A stretch of DNA of 64,000 nt from contig NZ_LOPW02000022.1 of assembly GCF_001469875.2 (NCBI RefSeq), positions 197,829 through 261,828 on the forward strand, written 5' to 3'. Source of the DNA: Haloferax marisrubri. Lineage in GTDB: Archaea > Halobacteriota > Halobacteria > Halobacteriales > Haloferacaceae. The notes beneath the pieces were generated by a model, which saw only the letters and a list, made by a program, of their open reading frames with translations, was not told where the DNA came from and searched no databases. The position numbers were made by a program, and so were the translations under genes. Below are positions 9,498-18,463 of the stretch, one piece after another (positions within the stretch are counted from its first letter, which is position 1; every line of letters begins with the position of its first letter).

Positions 9498-10043
9498 TCA
9501 CAGCCCGCCGCGGAGCTTTCCGGCGACGAGCCGCGGTGCCTGTCGAATCACCGTGGGGAACGTCAGTCCGAGTTGTTCCGCCACTTCTCGCATGTCGAAG
9601 TACGCGCGGTGTTCGCTGATGTAGTCCCCGTCGAGACGGAGCACCGAGACGACCCGAATGTCGATCATCCGGCCGGTCGGTGGGAGACCGTCGAGGGGAC
9701 CGTCGTGCGTTCCCGTCAACCGGGCTTCGTACATCACGACGCCGTCGCCGGCGAGCAGTTCGAGGACCGTAATCTCGAAATCGGGATAGCCGGTCGTCAC
9801 TCCCTCGACGAACTGTCGGAGACCGTCGCGCCCGTGGACCTCGCGCTTCGGTCCGGGAATTCCCTCCGCCGGGGCGGCCGGGTCGTACATCACGAACGAC
9901 TCCGAGACCAGCCGCGGAATTGCGGCGTAGTTCCGGGTGTTCCACAGTTCGACGTATGCGTCCGCGAACTCGGCGGCACTCGCGCCGGGAAGCATCGGTC
10001 CCGCGTCTCTCGTCTCCGTCCTCCGCGTATCTGCGTCGGCCAT
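9498..10043 (-). CDS. SnoaL-like (NTF2-fold) ester cyclase / polyketide cyclase family protein
   Basis: The 181-residue protein resembles SnoaL-like proteins: AEFADAYVELWNTRNYAAIP, then HGRDGLRQFVEGVTTGYPDF, then HDGPLDGLPPTGRMIDIRVV, the usual order for this cone-shaped fold. The substrate cannot be inferred. Start ATG 10043 (MADADTRR) is chosen because the longer open frame to 10343 runs through an intergenic region. It is convergent with the transporter operon and stands alone. Confidence 0.75.
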   Translation of the reverse strand: MADADTRRTETRDAGPMLPGASAAEFADAYVELWNTRNYAAIPRLVSESFVMYDPAAPAEGIPGPKREVHGRDGLRQFVEGVTTGYPDFEITVLELLAGDGVVMYEARLTGTHDGPLDGLPPTGRMIDIRVVSVLRLDGDYISEHRAYFDMREVAEQLGLTFPTVIRQAPRLVAGKLRGGL

Positions 10044-10344
10044 GACCCCTCTCCACCGTGAATATTGATGTATGGTAGCATATGTGTTCCTGTGAGGGTC
10101 GCCACGACGCCTCGACGGTATGGAGAGGCAACAGCTGATTCCCCGACAACAGCCACGAGAACCGCGTGTGTCACTACCGCACACCAGTTTCAAATCCGAA
10201 GTCCTTAACCCTCCCCTGCCGGTAGTTCCGCCAACTCGCTGGCAATGCGGGCACGCCAGAGGGCACCCGTCACGCACGGGACGAAATGTGGTCCCAGGGG
10301 GATTCCCCGACGGACTGAATCGCAAGCGCCCGCGGTGATACACA
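10044..10344. promoter_or_regulatory. Intergenic region upstream of SnoaL-like gene and rpl15e
   Basis: This 301-base gap separates two divergent genes. The AT-rich piece at about 10060-10090 should hold the promoter for the minus-strand gene. CTTAAC at about 10203-10208 could serve the ribosomal protein gene, which would then have a leader of more than 100 bases. The GC-rich stretch at 10220-10340 shows no ORF or recognisable RNA element. Confidence 0.3.
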
Positions 10345-10935
10345 ATGGCACGAAGCTTCTATTCCCACATCAAGGAAGCGTGGAAGACCCCGAAGGAAGG
10401 CAAGCTGGCCGAACTCCAGTGGCAGCGAAAACAGGAGTGGCGCAACCAGGGCGCTATCGAGCGCATCGAGCGCCCCACCCGCCTCGACAAGGCCCGTGAG
10501 CTCGGCTACAAGGCCAAGCAGGGCATCGTCGTGGTCCGCGTCTCCGTCCGCAAGGGCGGCGCGCGCAAACAGCGCCACAAGGCCGGCCGCCGCACGAAGC
10601 GTCAGGGCGTCAACCGCATCGGCCGCCGGAAGTCCATCCCGCGCATCGCGGAGGAACGCGCCTCGCGCAAGCACCCCAACCTGCGCGTGCTGAACTCCTA
10701 CGGCGTCGGACAGGACGGCTCCCAGAAGTGGCAGGAAGTCATCCTCATCGACCCCGAGCACCCGGCCATCCGGAACGACGACGACCTCAACTGGATCTGC
10801 GACGACACCCACGACGGCCGCGCCTTCCGCGGTCTCACCAACGCGGGCAAGAAGAACCGCGGTCTCCAGAACCGCGGCAAGGGTACGGAGCACATCCGTC
10901 CCTCCATCCGCTCCGGCAACGGCCGCGGCAAGTAA
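10345..10935 (+). CDS. rpl15e: 50S ribosomal protein L15e
   Basis: The 196-residue basic protein starts MARSFYSHIKEAWKTPKEGK and continues with RVSVRKGGARKQRH, KRQGVNRIGRRKSIPRIAEE and LRVLNSYGVGQDGSQKWQEV, which is archaeal/eukaryotic L15e along its full length. It is a structural protein of the large subunit. It stands alone with a T-rich stretch (about 10963-10968) downstream. Length and start agree with the family. Confidence 0.97.
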   Translation: MARSFYSHIKEAWKTPKEGKLAELQWQRKQEWRNQGAIERIERPTRLDKARELGYKAKQGIVVVRVSVRKGGARKQRHKAGRRTKRQGVNRIGRRKSIPRIAEERASRKHPNLRVLNSYGVGQDGSQKWQEVILIDPEHPAIRNDDDLNWICDDTHDGRAFRGLTNAGKKNRGLQNRGKGTEHIRPSIRSGNGRGK

Positions 10936-11054
10936 CGCCCCGCGCACCGCGCCGATCTTCTCTCTTTATCGACCGGGGAGCGGCGGCTTCGTCCCCGTCG
11001 AAAGCGACGGCCCGTACGCTTATTCCGGCCGGCGCGGACTGCTGACACGACCAC

Positions 11055-11288
11055 ATGGTCAGTATCGAACTCAGCGGCCCGCTACTCATCGCCGCCGCGG
11101 TCCTCGGAGCGGCGTGGATATACCGGGACGCGAAGCGCCGCGCGATGGACACGGCGGACATGTGGGCCGTCGGGTTCTTCGTCGCGTTCGTCCTCCTGCC
11201 GGTGCTCGGCGGCCTCGCGGTCTTCGTCTTCTATCTGCAGAACCGAAACCGGCGGCGCGGGTCGCCCGTCACGGTGCCCGGTGAGTAG
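11055..11288 (+). CDS. Small membrane protein (77 aa), unknown function
   Basis: It has two predicted membrane segments, residues about 7-22 (LLIAAAVLGAAWIY) and 38-60 (AVGFFVAFVLLPVLGGLAVF), joined by a charged loop RDAKRRAMDTAD and ending in a basic tail. CTTATT at about 11018-11024 is a plausible TATA element for a short-leader transcript. Compact two-segment proteins like this are common in haloarchaea and mostly uncharacterised. Confidence 0.6.
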   Translation: MVSIELSGPLLIAAAVLGAAWIYRDAKRRAMDTADMWAVGFFVAFVLLPVLGGLAVFVFYLQNRNRRRGSPVTVPGE

Positions 11289-11342
11289 GTTCGGGCGTCG
11301 CTCGCTGGCTGTCGAAAAGCGGCCGCAAAATATCGGCGTGAC

Positions 11343-11699
11343 TCAGAACGGCGACGTGGGACCGAGGTCCGCTTCGCCCTCGCTCTCGGTGCCGTCTTCG
11401 ACCGCGCCGTCCCACGCGTCGAAGCCGCCGCGGAGACTGGACACGTCCGCGTCGACGTTGCTGTCCAGCACCGAGGCGACCTGTTTCGAACTCTTGCCGA
11501 CGTAACACGAGACGACGACCTCGGCGGGCCACTCGCGGTCGAACACCTCGGGGCCGAGCGTCGCCGCCGGGAGGTTCTCCGACCCGGGGATGTGGCCGGA
11601 CGTGTACGACGAGGGGTCTCGGATATCGACGACGGCGAGGTCATCGTCGTCGTCGGCCAGTTTCTCGCGTAGTTCGTCGGGCGTCGTCTCGGCGACCAT
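11343..11699 (-). CDS. Rhodanese-like sulfurtransferase, single domain
   Basis: The 118-residue single rhodanese domain contains DLAVVDIRDPSSYTSGHIPG and the active-site loop VSCYVGKSSKQVAS, with Cys as the persulfide carrier. The C-terminal half (SLRGGFDAWDG) is also typical. Start ATG 11699 follows the domain boundary. It is divergent from the UbaA-type E1 gene 135 bases away. E1 enzymes of this class work in sulfur transfer and in some lineages carry a fused rhodanese domain, so a functional link is plausible (inference). Confidence 0.9.
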   Translation of the reverse strand: MVAETTPDELREKLADDDDDLAVVDIRDPSSYTSGHIPGSENLPAATLGPEVFDREWPAEVVVSCYVGKSSKQVASVLDSNVDADVSSLRGGFDAWDGAVEDGTESEGEADLGPTSPF

Positions 11700-11834
11700 A
11701 CCCGACGTGACGGGCGGAGCGTCAAAGGCGCGTCGCTTCCGGCGATGTCGTCGCCAGCGGTGACGGTCCGTGGTCCGAGGAGCGGGGCGCACCCGTGCCG
11801 CGGCTTTATTCGGGGGCGACGCCAACCTCGGGAT

Positions 11835-12647
11835 ATGACGCTCTCACTCGACGCCACCCAGTTGGACCGCTACTCGCGGCACATCATCATGGACGAGGTC
11901 GGCCCGGAGGGCCAAGGGCGACTGCTCTCGGCGCGGGTCGTCGTCGTCGGCGCGGGCGGGTTGGGCGCGCCAGCCATCCAGTACCTCGCGGCGGTCGGCG
12001 TCGGCGAACTCGTCGTCGTCGACGACGACGTGGTCGAACGGAGCAACCTCCAGCGGCAGGTCATCCACCGCGACGACGACGTGGGGACGCCGAAAGCCGA
12101 GAGCGCCGCCGCGTTCGTCCGCGGCCTCAACCCCGACGTGTCGGTCGAGCCGGTCGAGGCCCGCGTGGACAAATCAAACGTCCACGAGGTCGTCGCGGGC
12201 GCGGACGTGGTGGTCGACGCCTCGGACAACTTCCCGACGCGCTACCTGCTCAACGACGTCTGTCGCTTCGAGGGAATCCCGCTGGTCCACGGCGCGATAT
12301 ACAAGTTCGAGGGACAGGCGACGACGCTCGTCCCCGACGGCCCGTGCTATCGGTGTCTGTTCCCCGAAGCGCCCGAGCCGGGAACCGTCCCCGACTGCGC
12401 GACGACCGGCGTCCTCGGCGTCCTCCCCGGCACGGTCGGCTGTATTCAGGCGACGGAAGCGATGAAGCTCCTCCTCGACGAGGGCGAGGTGCTCGACGGG
12501 CGGCTCCTGTTTTACGATGCGATGGACATGACGTTCGAGACGGTGCCGTACCGGAAGAACCCGGACTGCCCCGTCTGCGGCGAGGGCGGCGTCGACTCCA
12601 TCGAGGACATCGACTACGTCGAAAGCTGTGCAATCAGCCTCGACTGA
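11835..12647 (+). CDS. ubaA: E1-like ubiquitin-like protein activating enzyme UbaA (MoeB/ThiF family)
   Basis: The 270-residue adenylating enzyme has the nucleotide-binding VVGAGGLGAPAIQYL, DDDVVERSNLQRQVIH, and paired CxxC motifs for zinc (CYRC at about residue 172 and CPVC near 244). The Cys in VPDCATTGVLG (about residue 188) is at the position of the catalytic cysteine. In Haloferax the homolog activates SAMP proteins for protein conjugation and for sulfur transfer to tRNA and molybdopterin. The longer frame upstream is rejected; ATG 11835 follows CTTTATT (11803-11809) at leaderless spacing. No rhodanese domain is fused. Confidence 0.93.
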   Translation: MTLSLDATQLDRYSRHIIMDEVGPEGQGRLLSARVVVVGAGGLGAPAIQYLAAVGVGELVVVDDDVVERSNLQRQVIHRDDDVGTPKAESAAAFVRGLNPDVSVEPVEARVDKSNVHEVVAGADVVVDASDNFPTRYLLNDVCRFEGIPLVHGAIYKFEGQATTLVPDGPCYRCLFPEAPEPGTVPDCATTGVLGVLPGTVGCIQATEAMKLLLDEGEVLDGRLLFYDAMDMTFETVPYRKNPDCPVCGEGGVDSIEDIDYVESCAISLD

Positions 12648-12693
12648 GGAGAGAACTCCAAACGGTATCATCGAACGCTCCGAGTCGGTCGCG

Positions 12694-14352
12694 CTACCGG
12701 TCGAACTGGAACCCGCCGAACTCGTCGTCCGACCCGCCGTCGGTCGCTGCGCGAACCGGGTCGGCGTCCGCGCCGTCGACCACGTCGTCGAAGTCCATCG
12801 CGTCCAGTTCTTCGACCGCCGTCGCGTCGCCGCCGACGAGGGCGTCCACCCGGTCGGCGAGCGCGTCGAGAGCGACCGTCTGGTCGGCCGTCGCGTCGGT
12901 GATGTCGGTCGTCGACGACTCGGCGGCGGTCGCGTGCTCTTGGGCCATCTGAATCGTGCTCGTGACCTCCTCGATGTTCGTCGCCTGCGAGTCGGTCGCG
13001 CGGGCGACCTCGGTGACGCCGTTGGCCGCGGAATCCGCGGCGTCCGCGATTTCGGAGAGCGAGGCGAGCACGTCCTCGATTTCGCCGGAGGCGACCTGAA
13101 TCTGCTCGTGTGACTGCTCGGAGGCCAGCACCGTCTCGTCGGCCTGTTCCTGAATCTCGGCGATGCTGTCCGCGATTTCTTCGGTGTGCTCGTGGGTCTG
13201 GTTCGCGAGCTGTTTGACCTCGTCGGCGACGACCGAGAAGCCCTCGCCGGCCTCGCCGGCGCGGGCGGCCTCGATGTTCGCGTTGAGCGCGAGCAGGTTC
13301 GTCCGGTCTGCGACCTCCGCGATGACCTCGACGACCTCCTCGATGACGACCATGCGCTGTTGGAGTTCGGTCACGCTGTCGAGCAGTTCGTCGGAGATGT
13401 CGATGACCTGGTCGGTCGCGGACCGGATGCTCTGGCCGGCTTCCTGCCCGTTTTCGGCGGCCGCGCGGGCCTGATTCGCCGCCGACGCGACTTCGTCGGA
13501 GGTGGCGGCTATCTCCTCCATGCTGGCCGACAGCTCCTGCATCTCCTCGGAGCCCGTCGAGAGGAGGTCCGCCTGCTCCGTGACCTGCGACTCGATGTCG
13601 GTCGCGGCGGTCGCGGCCCGCTGAATCGCGCCGCCGAGGTCGGCGGTCGTGGCGTCGACCTCGCTGGCGAGGTGGTCGAACCGGGTCGCCATCTCGTTGA
13701 GGTCCGAGACGACCGCCAGCGTCTCGTCGTTGAGGACGCCGCGGTCGTCCGCGAACGACGCGCGGGCCGAGAGGTCGCCGGCGGTGAGGCTCCCGATGGT
13801 GGTCGAGACCTCCTCGACGAGCGCCTCGGACGCCCGCTGTTTCTCCACGGCGTCGGTCCGGTCGTGGACCGCCTCGACCACGCCGACCAGTTTCTCGCCC
13901 TCGAACAGCGGTTGGGCGGTAAAGGCGATGTGGCGCTTCGCGCCGTTTCGGTCCGTCATCGTGCTGGTGTCGCGGTAGAGTCGGCGACCCTCGTCAACCA
14001 CGTCGAGTCCGTGAACCACGTCGGCGCTCCGCGGGTCGTCGAGCACTTTGTCGGCGAGCGTCTTTGCCCGCCGGCCGTCCGGGTAGAACAGTTCGCTCAC
14101 GTGTTCCGACCCGAGCGCCTCCGCCGCGGGGACGCCCGTGAGCTTCGTAATCGGGTCGTTCCACGCGATGACCCGGCCGTCGGCGTCGAGGACGAACACC
14201 GGCATCCCCACGCCGTCGAGCAGGGCACCGGTGTGCAACTGCTTGGCCGCCGCCGCGACCGTCCCTCGTTCGTCAGCCTGTGCGCCACCGTCGGTCCGCG
14301 TCCGAGCCCCGACCCCCGGGACCAGCGCCGCGAGTCGCGAAAGCAGGTCCAT
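12694..14352 (-). CDS. Cytoplasmic methyl-accepting transducer with PAS domain (Htr type)
   Basis: The 552-residue protein has no membrane segment. A PAS domain (residues about 45-155: [30 protein letters not shown]) precedes a long helical MCP signalling domain. The hairpin tip contains [35 protein letters not shown]-type sequence at about residues 345-380. It should relay an internal redox, energy or small-ligand signal to CheA (inference). It lies downstream of the membrane transducer gene on the same strand, with a 205-base gap and probably its own promoter. Confidence 0.92.
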   Translation of the reverse strand: MDLLSRLAALVPGVGARTRTDGGAQADERGTVAAAAKQLHTGALLDGVGMPVFVLDADGRVIAWNDPITKLTGVPAAEALGSEHVSELFYPDGRRAKTLADKVLDDPRSADVVHGLDVVDEGRRLYRDTSTMTDRNGAKRHIAFTAQPLFEGEKLVGVVEAVHDRTDAVEKQRASEALVEEVSTTIGSLTAGDLSARASFADDRGVLNDETLAVVSDLNEMATRFDHLASEVDATTADLGGAIQRAATAATDIESQVTEQADLLSTGSEEMQELSASMEEIAATSDEVASAANQARAAAENGQEAGQSIRSATDQVIDISDELLDSVTELQQRMVVIEEVVEVIAEVADRTNLLALNANIEAARAGEAGEGFSVVADEVKQLANQTHEHTEEIADSIAEIQEQADETVLASEQSHEQIQVASGEIEDVLASLSEIADAADSAANGVTEVARATDSQATNIEEVTSTIQMAQEHATAAESSTTDITDATADQTVALDALADRVDALVGGDATAVEELDAMDFDDVVDGADADPVRAATDGGSDDEFGGFQFDR

Positions 14353-14557
14353 ACGTCCGTCCCCACGCGGATTGCCGGTATAACGCTACGCTCTGAACTA
14401 TCATATCTGATATTGTCGTGGTACTGAATCGGTATCTTCGGCGAGCGAATACGGAAAACGAACGGTCGAGCAAAGCGGTCGTCGGGTGGGAGAGCCGAAT
14501 CGGGGGACGGGTTGTTCGGAAGGCCGCGGGGCCGCCCTGCGACGGGTGGGCGCGGCG

Positions 14558-17005
14558 TCAGTCGAGTCTGTCGGAACGGCCGTCGTCGCCATCGAGGCCG
14601 CCGTCGGTCGCCGGCGCGTCGAATTCGGCGACTGAAGCGCCGTCGGAGTCGGCGAACGCGCTGTCGCGGTCCGCAGCGTCGTGGTCGACGGTGAACTCGG
14701 AGACGAGCGACATCAGCCGCTCGGACTGGGTTGCGAGGCGGTCCGCGCCGTCCGAGACCTCGCTGAGCGAGGCGGTCTGTTCTTCGGCCGCGGCGGCGAC
14801 CGACTCGGCGCGCTCGGCGGTCTCGTCGCTGATATCGGAGACGCGGTCCATCATCGACGCGACCTCCTCGGTGGAGGCGGCCTGCTCGTCCGCGGTCCGG
14901 CTGATTTCGTCGACGCCGTCGTTCGTCTCGCGGACGTTCTCGACGATGGTGTCCAGCGAGTCGCGGGCGGTCTGAACCGCGTCGACGCCGGAGTCGACGG
15001 CGTCGCGCGTCTCGCGCATCTCGGAGACGGACGCCGCGGACTTCGCTTGGACCTCCTCGATGGTCGCCTCGATTTCCTCGGCGGAGGCCTTGGTCTCGCC
15101 GGCGAGTTCCTTGACCTCGTTGGCGACGACCGAGAAGCCCTCGCCGGCCTCGCCCGCGCGGGCGGCCTCGATGTTCGCGTTGAGCGCGAGGATGTTCGTC
15201 TGCTCTGCGATGTCGGTGATGAGTTCGACGATGTCGCCGATTTCGGCCATGTCGCCTTCGAGGTCCTCGATGCGGTCGACCGTCCGGCGGGTCTGCGTCT
15301 CGACGGTCTCGATGGTGTCGATGGCGTTGGCGGCCGCCTCGTGACCGTCCTCGCTCGCTTCGAGGGTGTGTTGGGCCGTGCGTTCGAGTTCGCTCGCCGA
15401 GGAGGCGACCTCCTCGATGGTCGCAGAGAGGTTGCTCGTCTCGCTCGTCGTCTGCCGGAGGTTTTCGCGCTGTTCGTGCGCCCCCTCGGCCATGACCTGC
15501 GTGGACTCGCTGACCTGCCGACTCGCGCGCTCTATCTCCTGGGAACTCGCGGTGACTTCCTGGCTGGCCGCGGCGACGGTCTCGGCGAACTCGACGACCT
15601 CCGCGACGGTCGCTTCGAGTTCGTCGGCCATGTCGTTGAACGACCGTGCCATCTCGTTCATCGCGTCGTTGTCGGCGTCCTCCGACATCCGGCCGGTGAG
15701 GTCGCCGTCGGCGGCGTCGGCCATCGTCTCGCTGAACTCGGCGGCCTTCGCTTCGAGTTCGGTGATGAGGGCCTCCAGTTCAGTATGCGTCTGACCCATC
15801 GACTCGCCGAACGACCCCGGAATGTCCTCGTCGAGGACGGGGTCGTCGAAGCGCTTGTCAGCGAGCGCTTCGGCCTGCCCGGCGACGGTCGTCAGGTACG
15901 ACTGCATCGACTCGAAGGAGTCGTACAGCCGGCCCATCTCGTCGATTCGGGCGGTGTTCGGGAGGTCGCCGTCGACCTCGCCGTTGGCGATGTCGTCGGC
16001 GTTGCGGGCGACGACCGAGAGGGACCGCGCGGTGCCGCGTCCGATGGTCGCGCCGACGAGGAACAGCGCGCCGACGGCGAAGGCGACGAGGAGCATCACG
16101 TTCGTCGTCACCTGCGACTGGAGCGCGAACGCCCGCTCGGCCGGGACGTGGTAGGTGAGCACCCAGTCGGTGCCGGTGATGGGCGCGTACGCCATCGCGT
16201 ACTCGCCGGACTCCATGCCCGTGCGGGCGGAGACGACCTCGTAGCCGGTCTGCCCGGACAGCGCGGCGTCGATGGCCTCGATGGACGAGCCGTCGGCGGC
16301 CGCGTACTGGTCGAGGATGGACGCCTTGCGGTTGTCGAACAGGATGGTCCCGGACTCGGTGACGACCTTGGTGTCGCCGGTCGCGTAGGGCGATTCGAAC
16401 TGGTGGGAGCCGGCTTCGAGCGACGCCGTCAGGACGATTGCGCCGTTGGCTCCGGAGACCGGTGCCGCGAACGCGACGACCGGTTCGCCGCCGGACTCGT
16501 AGGGCGCTGAGACGGTTACGGACTGGCCCGACGCCAGCGCCGCGGCGTCGTCGGCCCACGGCGCGGACAGCGAGTCGAGCGACTGGCCGGTTGCGCTGTC
16601 GGTCGTACTGGCGACGACCGCGCCGGTGTCGGCGTCCACGTAGTGGAGCGAGCGAACGTCGCCGGGGAGCTGGATGAGCTTCCCTTCGAGCCACCGCTGG
16701 TGGTCGGCCGCCGGGGTGCCAGCCGGCTGGTCGGCGAGCGACTCGGCGAGGAACGAGACGGTGGACTCCTTCGAGGTCACCCAGTCGGAGACCGACTTCG
16801 CCTCCGTCGCCGCCGCGCCGCGAATCTGTGACTCGGTCTGCGACTCGACGACCGACTTGGTGTCGAAGTGGATGTACGCGCCCGCGCCGCCCATGACGAC
16901 CACGATGAGGAGGAGCACGACGCCGAACTTCGCCGCGTAGCGCCGGCGAATCACGTTCGGAAGCGCCCGTTCGAGGAGGCTCGTCAGCCGCGAAAACGGG
17001 TTCAT
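14558..17005 (-). CDS. Membrane-bound methyl-accepting transducer (Htr) with extracellular Cache-type sensor
   Basis: The 815-residue transducer has TM1 at residues about 25-45 ([20 protein letters not shown]), an extracellular double-Cache-like domain (about 50-310), TM2 at about 315-335 ([18 protein letters not shown]), HAMP regions and an MCP signalling domain whose tip reads [20 protein letters not shown]. The start ATG at 17005 overlaps the stop of the upstream receptor lipoprotein gene by 4 bases, so they are translationally coupled. The pair resembles the BasB-BasT and CosB-CosT partnerships of haloarchaea, in which a binding protein presents a ligand to the transducer. Confidence 0.92.
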   Translation of the reverse strand: MNPFSRLTSLLERALPNVIRRRYAAKFGVVLLLIVVVMGGAGAYIHFDTKSVVESQTESQIRGAAATEAKSVSDWVTSKESTVSFLAESLADQPAGTPAADHQRWLEGKLIQLPGDVRSLHYVDADTGAVVASTTDSATGQSLDSLSAPWADDAAALASGQSVTVSAPYESGGEPVVAFAAPVSGANGAIVLTASLEAGSHQFESPYATGDTKVVTESGTILFDNRKASILDQYAAADGSSIEAIDAALSGQTGYEVVSARTGMESGEYAMAYAPITGTDWVLTYHVPAERAFALQSQVTTNVMLLVAFAVGALFLVGATIGRGTARSLSVVARNADDIANGEVDGDLPNTARIDEMGRLYDSFESMQSYLTTVAGQAEALADKRFDDPVLDEDIPGSFGESMGQTHTELEALITELEAKAAEFSETMADAADGDLTGRMSEDADNDAMNEMARSFNDMADELEATVAEVVEFAETVAAASQEVTASSQEIERASRQVSESTQVMAEGAHEQRENLRQTTSETSNLSATIEEVASSASELERTAQHTLEASEDGHEAAANAIDTIETVETQTRRTVDRIEDLEGDMAEIGDIVELITDIAEQTNILALNANIEAARAGEAGEGFSVVANEVKELAGETKASAEEIEATIEEVQAKSAASVSEMRETRDAVDSGVDAVQTARDSLDTIVENVRETNDGVDEISRTADEQAASTEEVASMMDRVSDISDETAERAESVAAAAEEQTASLSEVSDGADRLATQSERLMSLVSEFTVDHDAADRDSAFADSDGASVAEFDAPATDGGLDGDDGRSDRLD

Positions 17006-18246
17006 CGTCCACCTCCGGACTCGAAGAACTGGCGCTGGAGGAGTTCGACCTGCTCGACCGAGCCGTTGTGGACGCGCTCGACGAGGTACGAACTCAGCGG
17101 TTCGAGCGCCTCCGTGAGGTCGACCCCGCTCGACGCGCCCTGATAGTTCAGCTCGCGGCCGGCGTCGACGAGGGTCCGTACCCGGTCGAACTCGCCGACT
17201 GAGACGGTGTGGCCGGTCCCGCCCGAGACGGCCTGCAGGGCGTCTGCGATGGCCGGCCCGGTGGCCTCGCCGGCGTACTCCGCCGCCGTCGCCATGAGGA
17301 ACAGGGCGTCGTAGGCGTTCGCCGCGTAGGGCTGCAGCGGCGCGATGTCGGAGAGCCGCTGAGTGAGATGGAAGTAGCCGTCCGTCCGAACCGACGACAG
17401 CGAGGCGCTGTAGAAGCCCTCGTAGTGGGGCGGAATCTCGCCGTCGAACAGGCCCGCCGAGAAGACCCACGGGGCCTCGTAGTCGGACGCGCCGTAGGCG
17501 TCGAGGACGCCTCCCTCCTGTCCGGGGACGCTGACGAAGCCGACCGCGTCGGGCGAGTCGGCGAACACCTCGTCGACGACGCCGCCGAAACCGTCCGCGC
17601 TCGGGTCGTAGCTGACCTCGGTGACGACCGCCGCGTCGAGTTGGTCGCCGAGTGCGGTGCCGAGGTCGGAGCCGAAGGCCCCCTCGACGGTGAGCACGGC
17701 GACCCGGTCGGCGTCGACGTACTGCGGCGCGTCGAGAATCTTCGCCATCGCGGTCGCCTGCAGGCTGTCGCTCGGGACGGTCCGGCCGAAGAACTTCCGG
17801 CCGTCGGCCCGCCCGGCGTCCGAGAGCCGCGGGTTCGTGCTCGCCGGGGACATCTCCATGACGGCGTCGTCCGCCGCCTTCGGAGCGAGCGCGAGCGACA
17901 CGTCGCTGACGAGGCCGCCGACGAAACCGACGACGCCCGCGTCGGCCAGCGAGGCGTAGCCGTCGGTCGCGACCGACGCGGACCCCTCCGTGTCCACGGT
18001 GGTCAGTTCGACCGGCCGCCCGAGCACGCCGCCCGCCCGGTTGATGTCCTCGACCGCCTGCTCGGCGGCGCGCTTGCCGTGCGTTCCCACCTGTTCCAGC
18101 GACCCGCTGACGGGCAACATCGCCCCGAATCGAACGGGCTCCCCGGACTCCGTTCCGAACGTTCCCACGCACCCGGACAGCGAGCCGAGCCCCACCGCGC
18201 CGGCGGCCGTGCGGAGAAACGTTCGTCTATCGTACCTGACTGTCAC
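17002..18246 (-). CDS. Tat-exported receptor lipoprotein, branched-chain amino-acid-binding fold, coupled to transducer
   Basis: About 414 residues starting at GTG 18246: [18 protein letters not shown] has a twin-arginine motif, followed by a lipobox at LSGC. The mature part is a type I periplasmic-binding fold of the Leu/Ile/Val receptor family ([47 protein letters not shown]). It is coupled by a 4-base overlap to the membrane transducer and no ABC permease is nearby, so it is a chemotaxis receptor rather than a transport protein (inference). An in-frame ATG at 18327 would place the RR motif far inside the protein. Confidence 0.85.
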   Translation of the reverse strand: MTVRYDRRTFLRTAAGAVGLGSLSGCVGTFGTESGEPVRFGAMLPVSGSLEQVGTHGKRAAEQAVEDINRAGGVLGRPVELTTVDTEGSASVATDGYASLADAGVVGFVGGLVSDVSLALAPKAADDAVMEMSPASTNPRLSDAGRADGRKFFGRTVPSDSLQATAMAKILDAPQYVDADRVAVLTVEGAFGSDLGTALGDQLDAAVVTEVSYDPSADGFGGVVDEVFADSPDAVGFVSVPGQEGGVLDAYGASDYEAPWVFSAGLFDGEIPPHYEGFYSASLSSVRTDGYFHLTQRLSDIAPLQPYAANAYDALFLMATAAEYAGEATGPAIADALQAVSGGTGHTVSVGEFDRVRTLVDAGRELNYQGASSGVDLTEALEPLSSYLVERVHNGSVEQVELLQRQFFESGGGR

Positions 18247-18463
18247 AGATTGCCCGAGACAACTCCCGTATATAATTTTGGGCCGCCGATTATCATACGC
18301 TGTATTTTTGAGACGATTGTCCAACATCGGACACGAAAAATGGATGTGCTACCATTCGACATACAACCGGGTCGTCGCGGCGAGCGGTTTTGGCTCGGGT
18401 CGCGCGCACCCCGTCGGCCGGGGCATCGTAGCGTTTTATCCGCCGGCCCGCCCACGTGCGGAC
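18247..18463. promoter_or_regulatory. Divergent promoter region between receptor operon and mutS
   Basis: The stretch 18260-18340 is AT-rich and should contain the promoter of the receptor/transducer operon. GTTTTATC at about 18433-18440 is a TATA-like element 24-31 bases before the mutS ATG at 18464, consistent with a leaderless mutS transcript. I see no strong operator dyad. Confidence 0.5.
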
